A stretch of DNA of 64,000 nucleotides. Origin: Paraburkholderia sp. BL25I1N1 (GTDB lineage: Bacteria > Pseudomonadota > Gammaproteobacteria > Burkholderiales > Burkholderiaceae). Of this stretch, positions 9,662-16,612 are shown one piece after another. Where the stretch lies: assembly GCF_003002025.1 (NCBI RefSeq), contig NZ_PVZB01000011.1:62001-126000 (forward strand), given 5' to 3'. Position 1 is the stretch's first letter. Every line of letters begins with the position of its first letter. The notes under the pieces were generated by a model. That model was not told where the DNA came from. It was given only the letters and a program-made list of their open reading frames with translations, and made no database searches. Both the position numbers and the translations under genes were made by a program.

Positions 9662-11212
9662 ATGTGCGGCATCGTAGGCGTAGTTTCCCACTCCCCGGTC
9701 AATCAGCTGATCTATGACAGCCTGCTGCTCCTGCAGCACCGCGGTCAGGACGCCGCCGGCATCGCGACAGCGAACGGCAGCAACTTCCACATGCACAAGG
9801 CCAACGGCATGGTGCGCGACGTGTTCCGCACGCGCAACATGCGCAGCCTGCCCGGCACCACCGGTATCGGCCAGGTCCGTTACCCGACCGCCGGTTCCGC
9901 GTCGAGCGAAGAAGAAGCCCAGCCGTTCTACGTGAACGCGCCGTTCGGCATCATCCTCGCCCACAACGGCAACTTGACCAACTGGCAGCAGCTGAAAGAT
10001 GAGATGTTCCGCATCGATCGCCGCCACATCAATACCAATTCCGACACGGAAGTCATGCTCAACGTGCTCGCGCACGAATTGCAGCTTTCCAGCTCGGGCC
10101 TGCAGCTCGATCCGGCTGCGCTGTTCAAGGCGGTGTCGGGCGTGCATCGCCGGGTGCGCGGGTCGTATGCGATCGTGTCGCTGATCGCCGGCTACGGCCT
10201 GCTGGGCTTCCGTGACCCGTTCGGTATTCGTCCGCTGTGCCTCGGGAAGCAGGAAACGGCGGAAGGCGTCGAGTGGATCCTGGCGTCGGAGTCGGTGGCG
10301 ATTGAAGGTATCGGCTTCGAATTCGTGCGCGACGTGGCGCCGGGCGAAGCGATTTTCATCGACATCGAAGGCAATCTCCACTCGCAGCAATGCGCCACCA
10401 ACCCGAGCCTGAATCCCTGCATTTTCGAACTCGTGTATCTGGCGCGTCCGGATTCGGTGCTCGACGGCGTGCCGGTCTACAACGTGCGTCTGCGCATGGG
10501 CGACTACCTCGCCGAGAAGATCAAGCGCGAGCTGCCCGACGTGCCGATCGACGTCGTGATGCCGATTCCCGATTCGTCCCGTCCGGCCGCGATGCAGGTT
10601 GCGAAGAAACTGGGCGTGGAATATCGCGAAGGCTTCTTCAAGAATCGTTACGTCGGCCGTACCTTCATCATGCCGGGCCAGGCCGTGCGCAAGAAGTCGG
10701 TGCGCCAGAAGCTGAACGCCATGGGCATCGAGTTCAAGGGCAAGAACGTGCTGATCGTCGACGACTCGATCGTGCGCGGCACCACGTCGCACGAAATCGT
10801 GCAGATGGCGCGCGATGCGGGCGCGAACAAGGTGATCTTCGCTTCGGCGGCGCCGCCGGTGAAATTCCCGAACGTCTACGGTATCGACATGCCGACGCGC
10901 GGTGAACTCGTCGCCCACGGCCGTACGGACGACGAAGTCGCGCGCATGATCGGCGCGGACCACCTCGTTTATCAGGATGTCGACGCGTTGAAACAGGCGG
11001 TGCGCGATATCAACCCGGCGCTGAAGGAATTCGAAGCGTCGTGTTTCGACGGCAACTACGTGACCGGCGACGTGACCACCGAGTACCTCGACCGCATCGA
11101 AACCGCGCGTCTCGCACCGTCCTCGCAATCGGACCGCGACGCTGCGAGCGAAGCGATCGACGGCGGTGCGCCGGCCCGTTCGCAATTGCATTTGCAACTG
11201 TCAGTGGGTTGA
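9662..11212 (+). CDS. purF: Amidophosphoribosyltransferase
   Basis: PurF makes 5-phosphoribosylamine from PRPP and glutamine, the first committed step of purine synthesis. The 516-residue protein begins MCGIVGV, so Cys2 becomes the N-terminal nucleophile of the glutaminase domain. The second half is the phosphoribosyltransferase domain with the PRPP loop VLIVDDSIVRGTTS near residues 362-375. AAGGAC upstream is the ribosome binding site. It ends a run of + strand genes and is followed by a stable hairpin. Confidence 0.98.
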   Translation: MCGIVGVVSHSPVNQLIYDSLLLLQHRGQDAAGIATANGSNFHMHKANGMVRDVFRTRNMRSLPGTTGIGQVRYPTAGSASSEEEAQPFYVNAPFGIILAHNGNLTNWQQLKDEMFRIDRRHINTNSDTEVMLNVLAHELQLSSSGLQLDPAALFKAVSGVHRRVRGSYAIVSLIAGYGLLGFRDPFGIRPLCLGKQETAEGVEWILASESVAIEGIGFEFVRDVAPGEAIFIDIEGNLHSQQCATNPSLNPCIFELVYLARPDSVLDGVPVYNVRLRMGDYLAEKIKRELPDVPIDVVMPIPDSSRPAAMQVAKKLGVEYREGFFKNRYVGRTFIMPGQAVRKKSVRQKLNAMGIEFKGKNVLIVDDSIVRGTTSHEIVQMARDAGANKVIFASAAPPVKFPNVYGIDMPTRGELVAHGRTDDEVARMIGADHLVYQDVDALKQAVRDINPALKEFEASCFDGNYVTGDVTTEYLDRIETARLAPSSQSDRDAASEAIDGGAPARSQLHLQLSVG

Positions 11213-11227
11213 GCGCGATTCGAGTTA

Positions 11228-11270
11228 CACGCTCCCAGCATGGCACGCTGCACGCCGTGCCGGGAGCGTG
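11228..11270 (+). terminator. Stable hairpin after purF
   Basis: CACGCTCCC pairs with GGGAGCGTG, and inside it GGCACG pairs with CGTGCC. The stem is strong, but no T-tract follows, so this is a terminator or 3'-end stabiliser by inference. Confidence 0.5.
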
Positions 11271-11282
11271 TTAGCATGACGG

Positions 11283-11345
11283 CTTGCGTCGATTTGAACT
11301 CAGCTTGCGGACGCGGGGCAACCCGAAACAGCTAAAGCGAATGGT
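11283..11345 (+). promoter_or_regulatory. Probable SAM-II riboswitch aptamer upstream of metZ
   Basis: The stem P1 is GCGTC (11286-11290) with GACGC (11310-11314). The loop begins GATTTG and contains GCTTGC, and the 3' side carries AGCTAAA at 11330-11336. This order of P1, GAUUU, GCUUGC, P1' and (A)GCUAAA is the SAM-II pattern as I know it from alphaproteobacterial metA and metZ leaders. A short GGG/CCC hairpin (11316-11323) interrupts the segment after P1'. The gene downstream is a methionine-synthesis enzyme, the usual target. The family call is from pattern recognition only; a covariance-model scan would settle it. Confidence 0.72.
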
Positions 11346-11392
11346 GGAAAAGCCGCATTCATCTACCTCCGCTCCAGCTTTCCCCGCACATG

Positions 11393-11428
11393 AAGCCCGC
11401 TTATGCCGACGCAAAAGCGGGCTTTTTT
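11393..11428 (+). terminator. Intrinsic terminator between riboswitch and metZ
   Basis: A perfect 10-bp stem AAGCCCGCTT / AAGCGGGCTT with a 12-base loop runs into a T-tract. It lies ~50 bases after the aptamer and 100 bases before the metZ ATG. It fits an attenuation platform for the riboswitch, or the end of the purF transcript. Confidence 0.8.
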
Positions 11429-11527
11429 GTTGCTGCGATTCGGCTTGATGCGCTCAGCTCACTTCATGTGAGCATGTGAGCCGCAGACACCAACCGCAGC
11501 CATGAAACATTGGAAACCAGAACCAAC

Positions 11528-12718
11528 ATGGACGACTCCCTGAACTTCGACACGCTGGCAGTCCGCTCGGGCACGGTGCGCAGCGACTTCAACGAGCATT
11601 CGGAAGCGATTTTCCTGACCTCGAGCTTCGTGTTCGAGAGCGCCGCCGACGCCGCGGAAAAATTCAAGAATTCCGAAGACAACTACACCTATTCCCGCTT
11701 CACGAACCCGACCGTTTCGATGTTCCAGGATCGTCTGGCTGCGCTCGAAGGCGGCGAAGCCTGCATGGCGACGGCGTCGGGCATGGCCGCGATCATGTCG
11801 GTGGTGATGTCGGCGTTGCAGGCCGGCGACCACCTGGTCAGCTCGCAGGCGCTGTTCGGCTCGACGCTCGGCATGTTCTCGCAGATTTTCAGCAAGTTCG
11901 GCATCACGACCACGTTCGTCGATCCGACCGATCTGGACGCGTGGAAAAACGCCGTGCGTCCGGAGACGAAGATGTTCTTCCTCGAAACGCCGTCGAATCC
12001 GCTGACCGAAGTCGCCGACATCGAAGCAATCGGCAAGATCGCCAAGGCATCGAACGCGCTGTTCGTGGTCGACAACTGTTTCTGCAGTCCGGCCTTGCAG
12101 CAGCCGCTGAAGCTCGGCGCGGACGTCGTGATGCATTCGGCCACCAAGTTCCTCGACGGTCAGGGCCGCGTTCTCGGCGGCGCGCTGGTCGGCTCGAAGC
12201 AGTTCATCATGGAAAAGGTGTTTCCGTTCGTACGCAGCGCCGGGCCGACGTTGTCCGCGTTCAACGCATGGGTGTTGCTCAAGGGTATGGAAACGCTGTC
12301 GCTGCGCGTCGAAAAGCAGTCGGCGAATGCGCTCGAGATCGCGCGCTGGCTGGAAGCGCATCCGGCCGTGAATCGCGTGTTTTATCCGGGGCTTGAATCG
12401 CATCCGCAGCACGCGCTGGCCATGCGTCAGCAGAAGGCGGGCGGCGCGATTCTCTCGTTCGAATTGAAAGGCGATACGCCGGAACAGATGCGCGCGAATG
12501 CATGGCGTGTGATCGACAACACGAAGATCTGCTCGATTACCGGCAACCTCGGCGATACGCGTACCACCATCACGCATCCGGCTACGACCACGCATGGTCG
12601 CGTGACGCCGGAAGCGCGCGCGGCGGCGGGCATTAGCGAAGGCTTGATCCGTCTTGCCGTCGGTCTGGAAAACGCCGGCGATATCCGCGGCGATCTGGAG
12701 CGCGGTCTGGCGGGTTGA
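11528..12718 (+). CDS. metZ: O-succinylhomoserine sulfhydrylase
   Basis: MetZ is a PLP enzyme of the Cys/Met metabolism family that makes homocysteine directly from O-succinylhomoserine and sulfide. The product is 396 residues from ATG 11528 (MDDSLNFDTLAVRSG); an in-frame TTG at 11510 is less likely. The PLP lysine is K207 in MHSATKFLDGQGR. SRFTNPTVSMFQDRL and the C-terminal signature of the family are present. MetZ, MetB and MetC are close relatives; the purF-metZ neighbourhood supports MetZ. Control by the upstream SAM-II-like element is inferred. Confidence 0.92.
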   Translation: MDDSLNFDTLAVRSGTVRSDFNEHSEAIFLTSSFVFESAADAAEKFKNSEDNYTYSRFTNPTVSMFQDRLAALEGGEACMATASGMAAIMSVVMSALQAGDHLVSSQALFGSTLGMFSQIFSKFGITTTFVDPTDLDAWKNAVRPETKMFFLETPSNPLTEVADIEAIGKIAKASNALFVVDNCFCSPALQQPLKLGADVVMHSATKFLDGQGRVLGGALVGSKQFIMEKVFPFVRSAGPTLSAFNAWVLLKGMETLSLRVEKQSANALEIARWLEAHPAVNRVFYPGLESHPQHALAMRQQKAGGAILSFELKGDTPEQMRANAWRVIDNTKICSITGNLGDTRTTITHPATTTHGRVTPEARAAAGISEGLIRLAVGLENAGDIRGDLERGLAG

Positions 12719-12728
12719 GTGAAGAAGG

Positions 12729-12749
12729 TTCGAGCGACAAAGGCTCGAA
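12729..12749 (+). terminator. Hairpin after metZ
   Basis: TTCGAGC / GCTCGAA forms a 7-bp stem 10 bases after the stop. No T-tract follows, so it is a weak terminator candidate. Confidence 0.35.
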
Positions 12750-12878
12750 TGACAGCGTGAAGCAGGTAGCGGGCCGCTCCGTTCAGGCGGCTCGCGCAAC
12801 GAGCTTCATTGCTGTCCGTCAGTGCAATAGAGCCAACGCGGCGACACTCAGTCGAATGCAATCTGGTGCCGCGAAAAC

Positions 12879-13658
12879 TCAGTGACGCAACGTGCGCCAC
12901 TGACCGGGCGCCAGTCCGAAACGCCGCGTGAACGCGTGTGTGTACGCGCTCTGATCGCCGAAGCCGATATCCAACGCGATGTCCGTCAGCGTACGGCGCG
13001 GATCGGCGAGCAGCGCGAGCGACGTATCGAGCCGCAGCCGCTGCAAATAGCGATGCGGCGTCTCACCGAAGGCCTCGATAAAAAGTTGATGAAAGCGCCG
13101 CATGCCGAAGCCGCAATGCGCGGCGAGGTCGGCGATCCGCAAAGGCTCCGACAAATGCGCGCGCAACCAGCGGTCGATACGCGTAAAGTCGAGCCCCGCG
13201 CCGGCTGCCGGTGCGCCAACCGCCGCGCCAGCGTCGGCCACCAACGCCGCGCCGAGGCGCGCGGCCGCGTCCCAATGAAAACGCCGAGAATCGAGCTCGT
13301 CGCCGAGAGCGTCGCCGGTCGCGCGCGCCGCGATGCGTTGCACGAGTTGCGCAAGCGAGCCATCCACATGGACGGCCCGCGCGCGGTCGAACAGGCGTTC
13401 CGGTACGGCCAGCGATGTGGCCGGCAAATCCAGCACTAACTGCCGGTTTTCGCCGACGCCCACGTAATCGTGCCGCGCGCTCGCCGGGATGAGCCAGCCG
13501 GAGCCGGCATCCAGCCGTTGCGCGATGCCGTCCACCGCCATCACCATCGCGCCGTCGAGCCCGAGCACGACCTGGTGAAAGTCGTGCACGTCCGACGCTT
13601 CGATCGCGCCGTAGCGGCGCAGCGAAACGCTAGGAGCGGTAACGGCGGCGTGGCTCAT
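12879..13658 (-). CDS. AraC-family transcriptional regulator with cupin sensor domain
   Basis: The 259-residue protein has an N-terminal AraC-type cupin region (VHDFHQVVLGLDG, GSGWLIPASARHDYVG) and a C-terminal double helix-turn-helix DNA-binding domain (LRIADLAAHCGFGMRRFHQLF, then TLTDIALDIGFGDQSAYTHAF and the closing FGLAPGQWR). It probably senses a small molecule and controls a promoter I cannot identify. It lies 31 bases downstream of the FKBP gene on the same strand and faces metZ tail-to-tail. The target is unknown. Confidence 0.93.
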   Translation of the reverse strand: MSHAAVTAPSVSLRRYGAIEASDVHDFHQVVLGLDGAMVMAVDGIAQRLDAGSGWLIPASARHDYVGVGENRQLVLDLPATSLAVPERLFDRARAVHVDGSLAQLVQRIAARATGDALGDELDSRRFHWDAAARLGAALVADAGAAVGAPAAGAGLDFTRIDRWLRAHLSEPLRIADLAAHCGFGMRRFHQLFIEAFGETPHRYLQRLRLDTSLALLADPRRTLTDIALDIGFGDQSAYTHAFTRRFGLAPGQWRTLRH

Positions 13659-13689
13659 CGACGGTGCGCAGTCACAGGACAGCGAAAAC

Positions 13690-14031
13690 TTAGACGCCCA
13701 GCAATTCGACTTCGAACACGAGCGTTGCGTTCGGCGGAATCACGCCGCCCGCGCCGCGCACGCCGTAGCCGAGTTGCGGCGGGATGGTCAGTTTGCGCGT
13801 GCCGCCGACCTTCATGCCTTGCACGCCTTCGTCCCAGCCCTTGATGACCATGCCGCCGCCCAGCACGAATGCGAACGGGTCATTGCGGTCCTTGCTCGAG
13901 TCGAACTTCTGGCCATCGGTCAGCCAGCCGGTGTAATGCACGCTGACGGTCTTGCCGGCCACGGCTTCGGCGCCGGTGCCTTCAACGATGTCTTCGTACT
14001 TCAAGCCGGATTCGGTAGTCACAGTCGACAT
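13690..14031 (-). CDS. FKBP-type peptidyl-prolyl isomerase
   Basis: The 113-residue protein is a single stand-alone FKBP domain with no signal peptide, so it is cytoplasmic. Key residues of the active site are visible: VSVHYTGWLTDGQKFDSS, FVLGGGMVIKGWDEG and LGYGVRGAGGVIPPNATL. It catalyses cis-trans isomerisation at X-Pro bonds. The length equals the minimal FkpB/FKBP12-like form. It faces the histidine-kinase-like gene head-to-head. Confidence 0.95.
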   Translation of the reverse strand: MSTVTTESGLKYEDIVEGTGAEAVAGKTVSVHYTGWLTDGQKFDSSKDRNDPFAFVLGGGMVIKGWDEGVQGMKVGGTRKLTIPPQLGYGVRGAGGVIPPNATLVFEVELLGV

Positions 14032-14216
14032 ATGTCGCTCCTCAGGTCAAAACGTAAAAACCGACATTGTAGGCGTGTTGGCGCCGCATGCCGAGGATTG
14101 CCGCGTGGCACACGGATTGCGTGCCAGTTGGCCGTCCGGCCAGGCTGGTCGCGCCGGACGGCATGCCTATAATGGGGCTTCTTTCAACCATCATGAACTG
14201 CCTGAGAGGCTCGATC

Positions 14217-15038
14217 GTGACAACGTCTTCAACCGGAACTGCCGGCGAAAAGCCGGTCCCTTCCGGCTTCGCCGTATCCGAACGCACCGCGCATCTGCGC
14301 GCGGAAACCGCCCTGTTCATGCGTGACCATGTGCTGTCGCTGGTGTCGCATGATCTGCGTGGTCCGTTGAATGCCATTCATAGCTGGGCGTATGTGCTGG
14401 AGCGCAAGCTCGACGCGAACGACCCCAACTCTCAGCGCGCCGTCACCGGCATTCGCAATGGTGTAGACCAGCAGGTCAAGTTGCTCGAGACGATCGTCGA
14501 CGCTACGCGCGCCGAAACCAAATCGCTGGCGCTGAACCATGCGTCATTCCCGCTGCATCCGTTGCTCGATGAAACGGTGGAAGAAGTCCGCTCGGGCCTG
14601 GCTCGCACGCGCGGCGTGGAAGTGACGCTCGACTCGCAACTCGCTACCGAACAGCTCAACGGCGACCGCGAGCGCCTCGCTGCCGCGCTATGGCTGATGC
14701 TGACGTTCGCGGTCGAAGCGAGCCCGGAAGGCGCCACGGTCGTCCTGTCCACGAAAGCAGACAGTGGCACGTGGCACGCCAGCCTCGCGTACGACACGAA
14801 CAGCGCCGCATTGCTGGATCCCGCTTTGCCTCATGTGCTCGAAGCGTTTGCCCGCAAGCAGGCGCGCGAGCCGCGCGAAGCGAAACGGATCGCGTGGGTG
14901 CTGGCGTTGTGCAAGCGCGTCGCGGAAGCGCACGGCGGCAGTTTCGAGCAAGGCGAACCAGCCGGCGGCGACGCAGCCGGCAGCAATACCGCCACGCTCG
15001 CGCTACGCATCCCACTGAGCGCAACCGCCGCAAAGTGA
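14217..15038 (+). CDS. Small soluble histidine-kinase-like protein with degenerate ATPase domain
   Basis: I chose GTG 14217 because GAGAGG lies 7 bases before it; in-frame ATGs at 14193 and 14172 are alternatives. The 273-residue product has a HisKA dimerisation domain with an intact H-box (SHDLRGPLNAIHSW, His45). The C-terminal half aligns in position with a HATPase_c domain, but the N-box asparagine motif and the DxGxG loop are not visible; the end, CKRVAEAHGGSF, keeps the G2-type LxxAxxHGG look. There are no membrane segments and no sensor domain. It may be a phosphotransfer or scaffold protein rather than an active kinase. No response regulator lies next to it. Confidence 0.75.
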   Translation: MTTSSTGTAGEKPVPSGFAVSERTAHLRAETALFMRDHVLSLVSHDLRGPLNAIHSWAYVLERKLDANDPNSQRAVTGIRNGVDQQVKLLETIVDATRAETKSLALNHASFPLHPLLDETVEEVRSGLARTRGVEVTLDSQLATEQLNGDRERLAAALWLMLTFAVEASPEGATVVLSTKADSGTWHASLAYDTNSAALLDPALPHVLEAFARKQAREPREAKRIAWVLALCKRVAEAHGGSFEQGEPAGGDAAGSNTATLALRIPLSATAAK

Positions 15039-15130
15039 ACGGTTGGCTCAGCCACTTCGTTCGCACGATTCAGATTTCACCGAGCTTTCACCCTCTATAC
15101 TGACAACTTTTGTTGCCGGAGCCTTTCGCT

Positions 15131-16474
15131 TTGATCCAGGTTGTCGCCCTTATCGGTGCGTTGTTTCTCGTTGCCCTCAACGGCTTCTTTGTTGCCGCTG
15201 AATTCGGTCTGGTCAAACTGCGGCAGACACGCGTTCAAAGCCTCGCTGCCAAACATGGCATGCGCGGGCGTCTGCTGGCCAAAGTGCACGGGCGCCTCGA
15301 CGCCTATCTGTCGGCCTGCCAACTCGGCATCACGCTGGCATCGCTCGGGCTCGGCTGGATCGGCGAGCCCGCGTTCGCGGAGTTGCTCACTCCGGTCTTC
15401 AGCCTGCTCGGCGTGGAGTCGGAGAAGCTGATCCACGGAATTTCGCTGTTCTTCGCGTTCTCGTGCATTTCGTTCCTGCACATCGTGGTGGGCGAACTGG
15501 CGCCGAAGTCGCTGGCGATCCGCGAGGCCGAAAAGGTTTCGCTCTGGGCCGCCACGCCGCTCTACGGCTTTTACTGGGCCATGTATCCGGCAATCTGGGT
15601 GCTCAATTCGAGCGCCAATGCCGTGCTCAAACTGGCCGGCCTCGACGCCGATCACGGCCACGACTCGCACTACTCCACCGACGAACTCAAGCTGATCCTG
15701 CGCGGCCGCCGCGCCAACGTCGCCACGGAACTGGGTTCGACGGACGGCGCCTACAGTCAGGACGAGTGGAACACGATCGCGCACTCGCTCGATTTTTCGC
15801 GCATGACCGTGTCGGACCTCATGCGTCCGGCCTACGAAATGATCGGCTTGCGCCGCGATTTGCCGTTGCGCGAAAACATGCAGGTAGTGGCGCGGCATCG
15901 CTTTAGCCGTTATCCGCTGTTTGAAGATGCATCCGGCGAACGCGTGGCCGGCATGATCCACTTGAAGGACTTGCTGTTGGCCCGTCATGCGGGCAGCACG
16001 CTTGAGGATCTCTCCAAATACGCACGGCCCGTGCAATACGTCACGCCGGAAATGCCCGCGCTCGAACTGTTTCGCCGCTTCCGCAAGGGCGCGCCGCACT
16101 TCGCGCTGGTCGGCCATAAGCGGGAGAAGCCGATCGGTTTCCTGACGCTCGACAATCTGCTCGGCGCGCTGGTGGGCCAGATCCACGACGAGTTCCGTCA
16201 AGGCGACGCCGACTGGACGCGCATGGACGACGGCACCTTGATGGGCAAGGGCAGCTTGCCGGTGGTGTCGCTGGAACGCGCGTTGGGGATCGACATCGAC
16301 GAAGGCAAGGCCGAATCGGTCGGCGGCCTCGTGATTCAGGCGCTCAACGATTTGCCTAGCGAAGGGCAGAGAGTCGAGTTCGACCGCTTCGACGTCGTGG
16401 TCAAGAAAATGAAAGGGCCGCGTATCGTGCTCGTGCGGGTTTATCCGAAAACCTTCGACGACGAAGGTGGTTGA
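15131..16474 (+). CDS. CNNM/CorC-type membrane protein (DUF21, CBS, CorC_HlyC domains)
   Basis: The start is TTG 15131 (LIQVVALIGALFLVALNGFF), preceded by GGAG at 9 bases; TTGs at 15110 and 15113 are weaker. The 447-residue product has an N-terminal DUF21 membrane domain with several helices and the FFVAAEFGLVK motif, a CBS pair from about residue 220, and a C-terminal CorC_HlyC domain (VGGLVIQALNDLPSEGQRVE). The family is often called hemolysin-related but is linked to Mg2+/Co2+ efflux and ion homeostasis. It ends tail-to-tail with treY. Confidence 0.92.
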   Translation: MIQVVALIGALFLVALNGFFVAAEFGLVKLRQTRVQSLAAKHGMRGRLLAKVHGRLDAYLSACQLGITLASLGLGWIGEPAFAELLTPVFSLLGVESEKLIHGISLFFAFSCISFLHIVVGELAPKSLAIREAEKVSLWAATPLYGFYWAMYPAIWVLNSSANAVLKLAGLDADHGHDSHYSTDELKLILRGRRANVATELGSTDGAYSQDEWNTIAHSLDFSRMTVSDLMRPAYEMIGLRRDLPLRENMQVVARHRFSRYPLFEDASGERVAGMIHLKDLLLARHAGSTLEDLSKYARPVQYVTPEMPALELFRRFRKGAPHFALVGHKREKPIGFLTLDNLLGALVGQIHDEFRQGDADWTRMDDGTLMGKGSLPVVSLERALGIDIDEGKAESVGGLVIQALNDLPSEGQRVEFDRFDVVVKKMKGPRIVLVRVYPKTFDDEGG

Positions 16475-16555
16475 GCGGTGACAGCGCTACTTTGGGCGGC
16501 GGGGCGGTAGTCTCGCTCAAGCCGTGCGGCCACCTGGCCGACGGACGCCTGAAAC

Positions 16556-16592
16556 AAAAAGGCGGCTGAAGCACATACGCTCCAACCGCCTT
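16556..16592 (-). terminator. Terminator of the treY-end of the glycogen/trehalose operon
   Basis: Read on the - strand, AAGGCGG pairs with CCGCCTT and continues into a run of T. It lies 20 bases after the treY stop, and closes the long - strand operon. Confidence 0.65.
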
Positions 16593-16612
16593 CACCAACA
16601 AAAGCCGTAAGA

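Noticed and set aside
9503..11197. A 564-codon open frame antisense to purF
   Set aside because: It is rich in Arg, His and Val and mirrors purF codons; it is the usual shadow frame in GC-rich DNA, with no family motif.
11390..11479. A 29-codon leader peptide (starting MKPAYADAKAG) overlapping the terminator before metZ
   Set aside because: There is no ribosome binding site and no run of Met or regulatory codons; the sequence is explained by the terminator stem.
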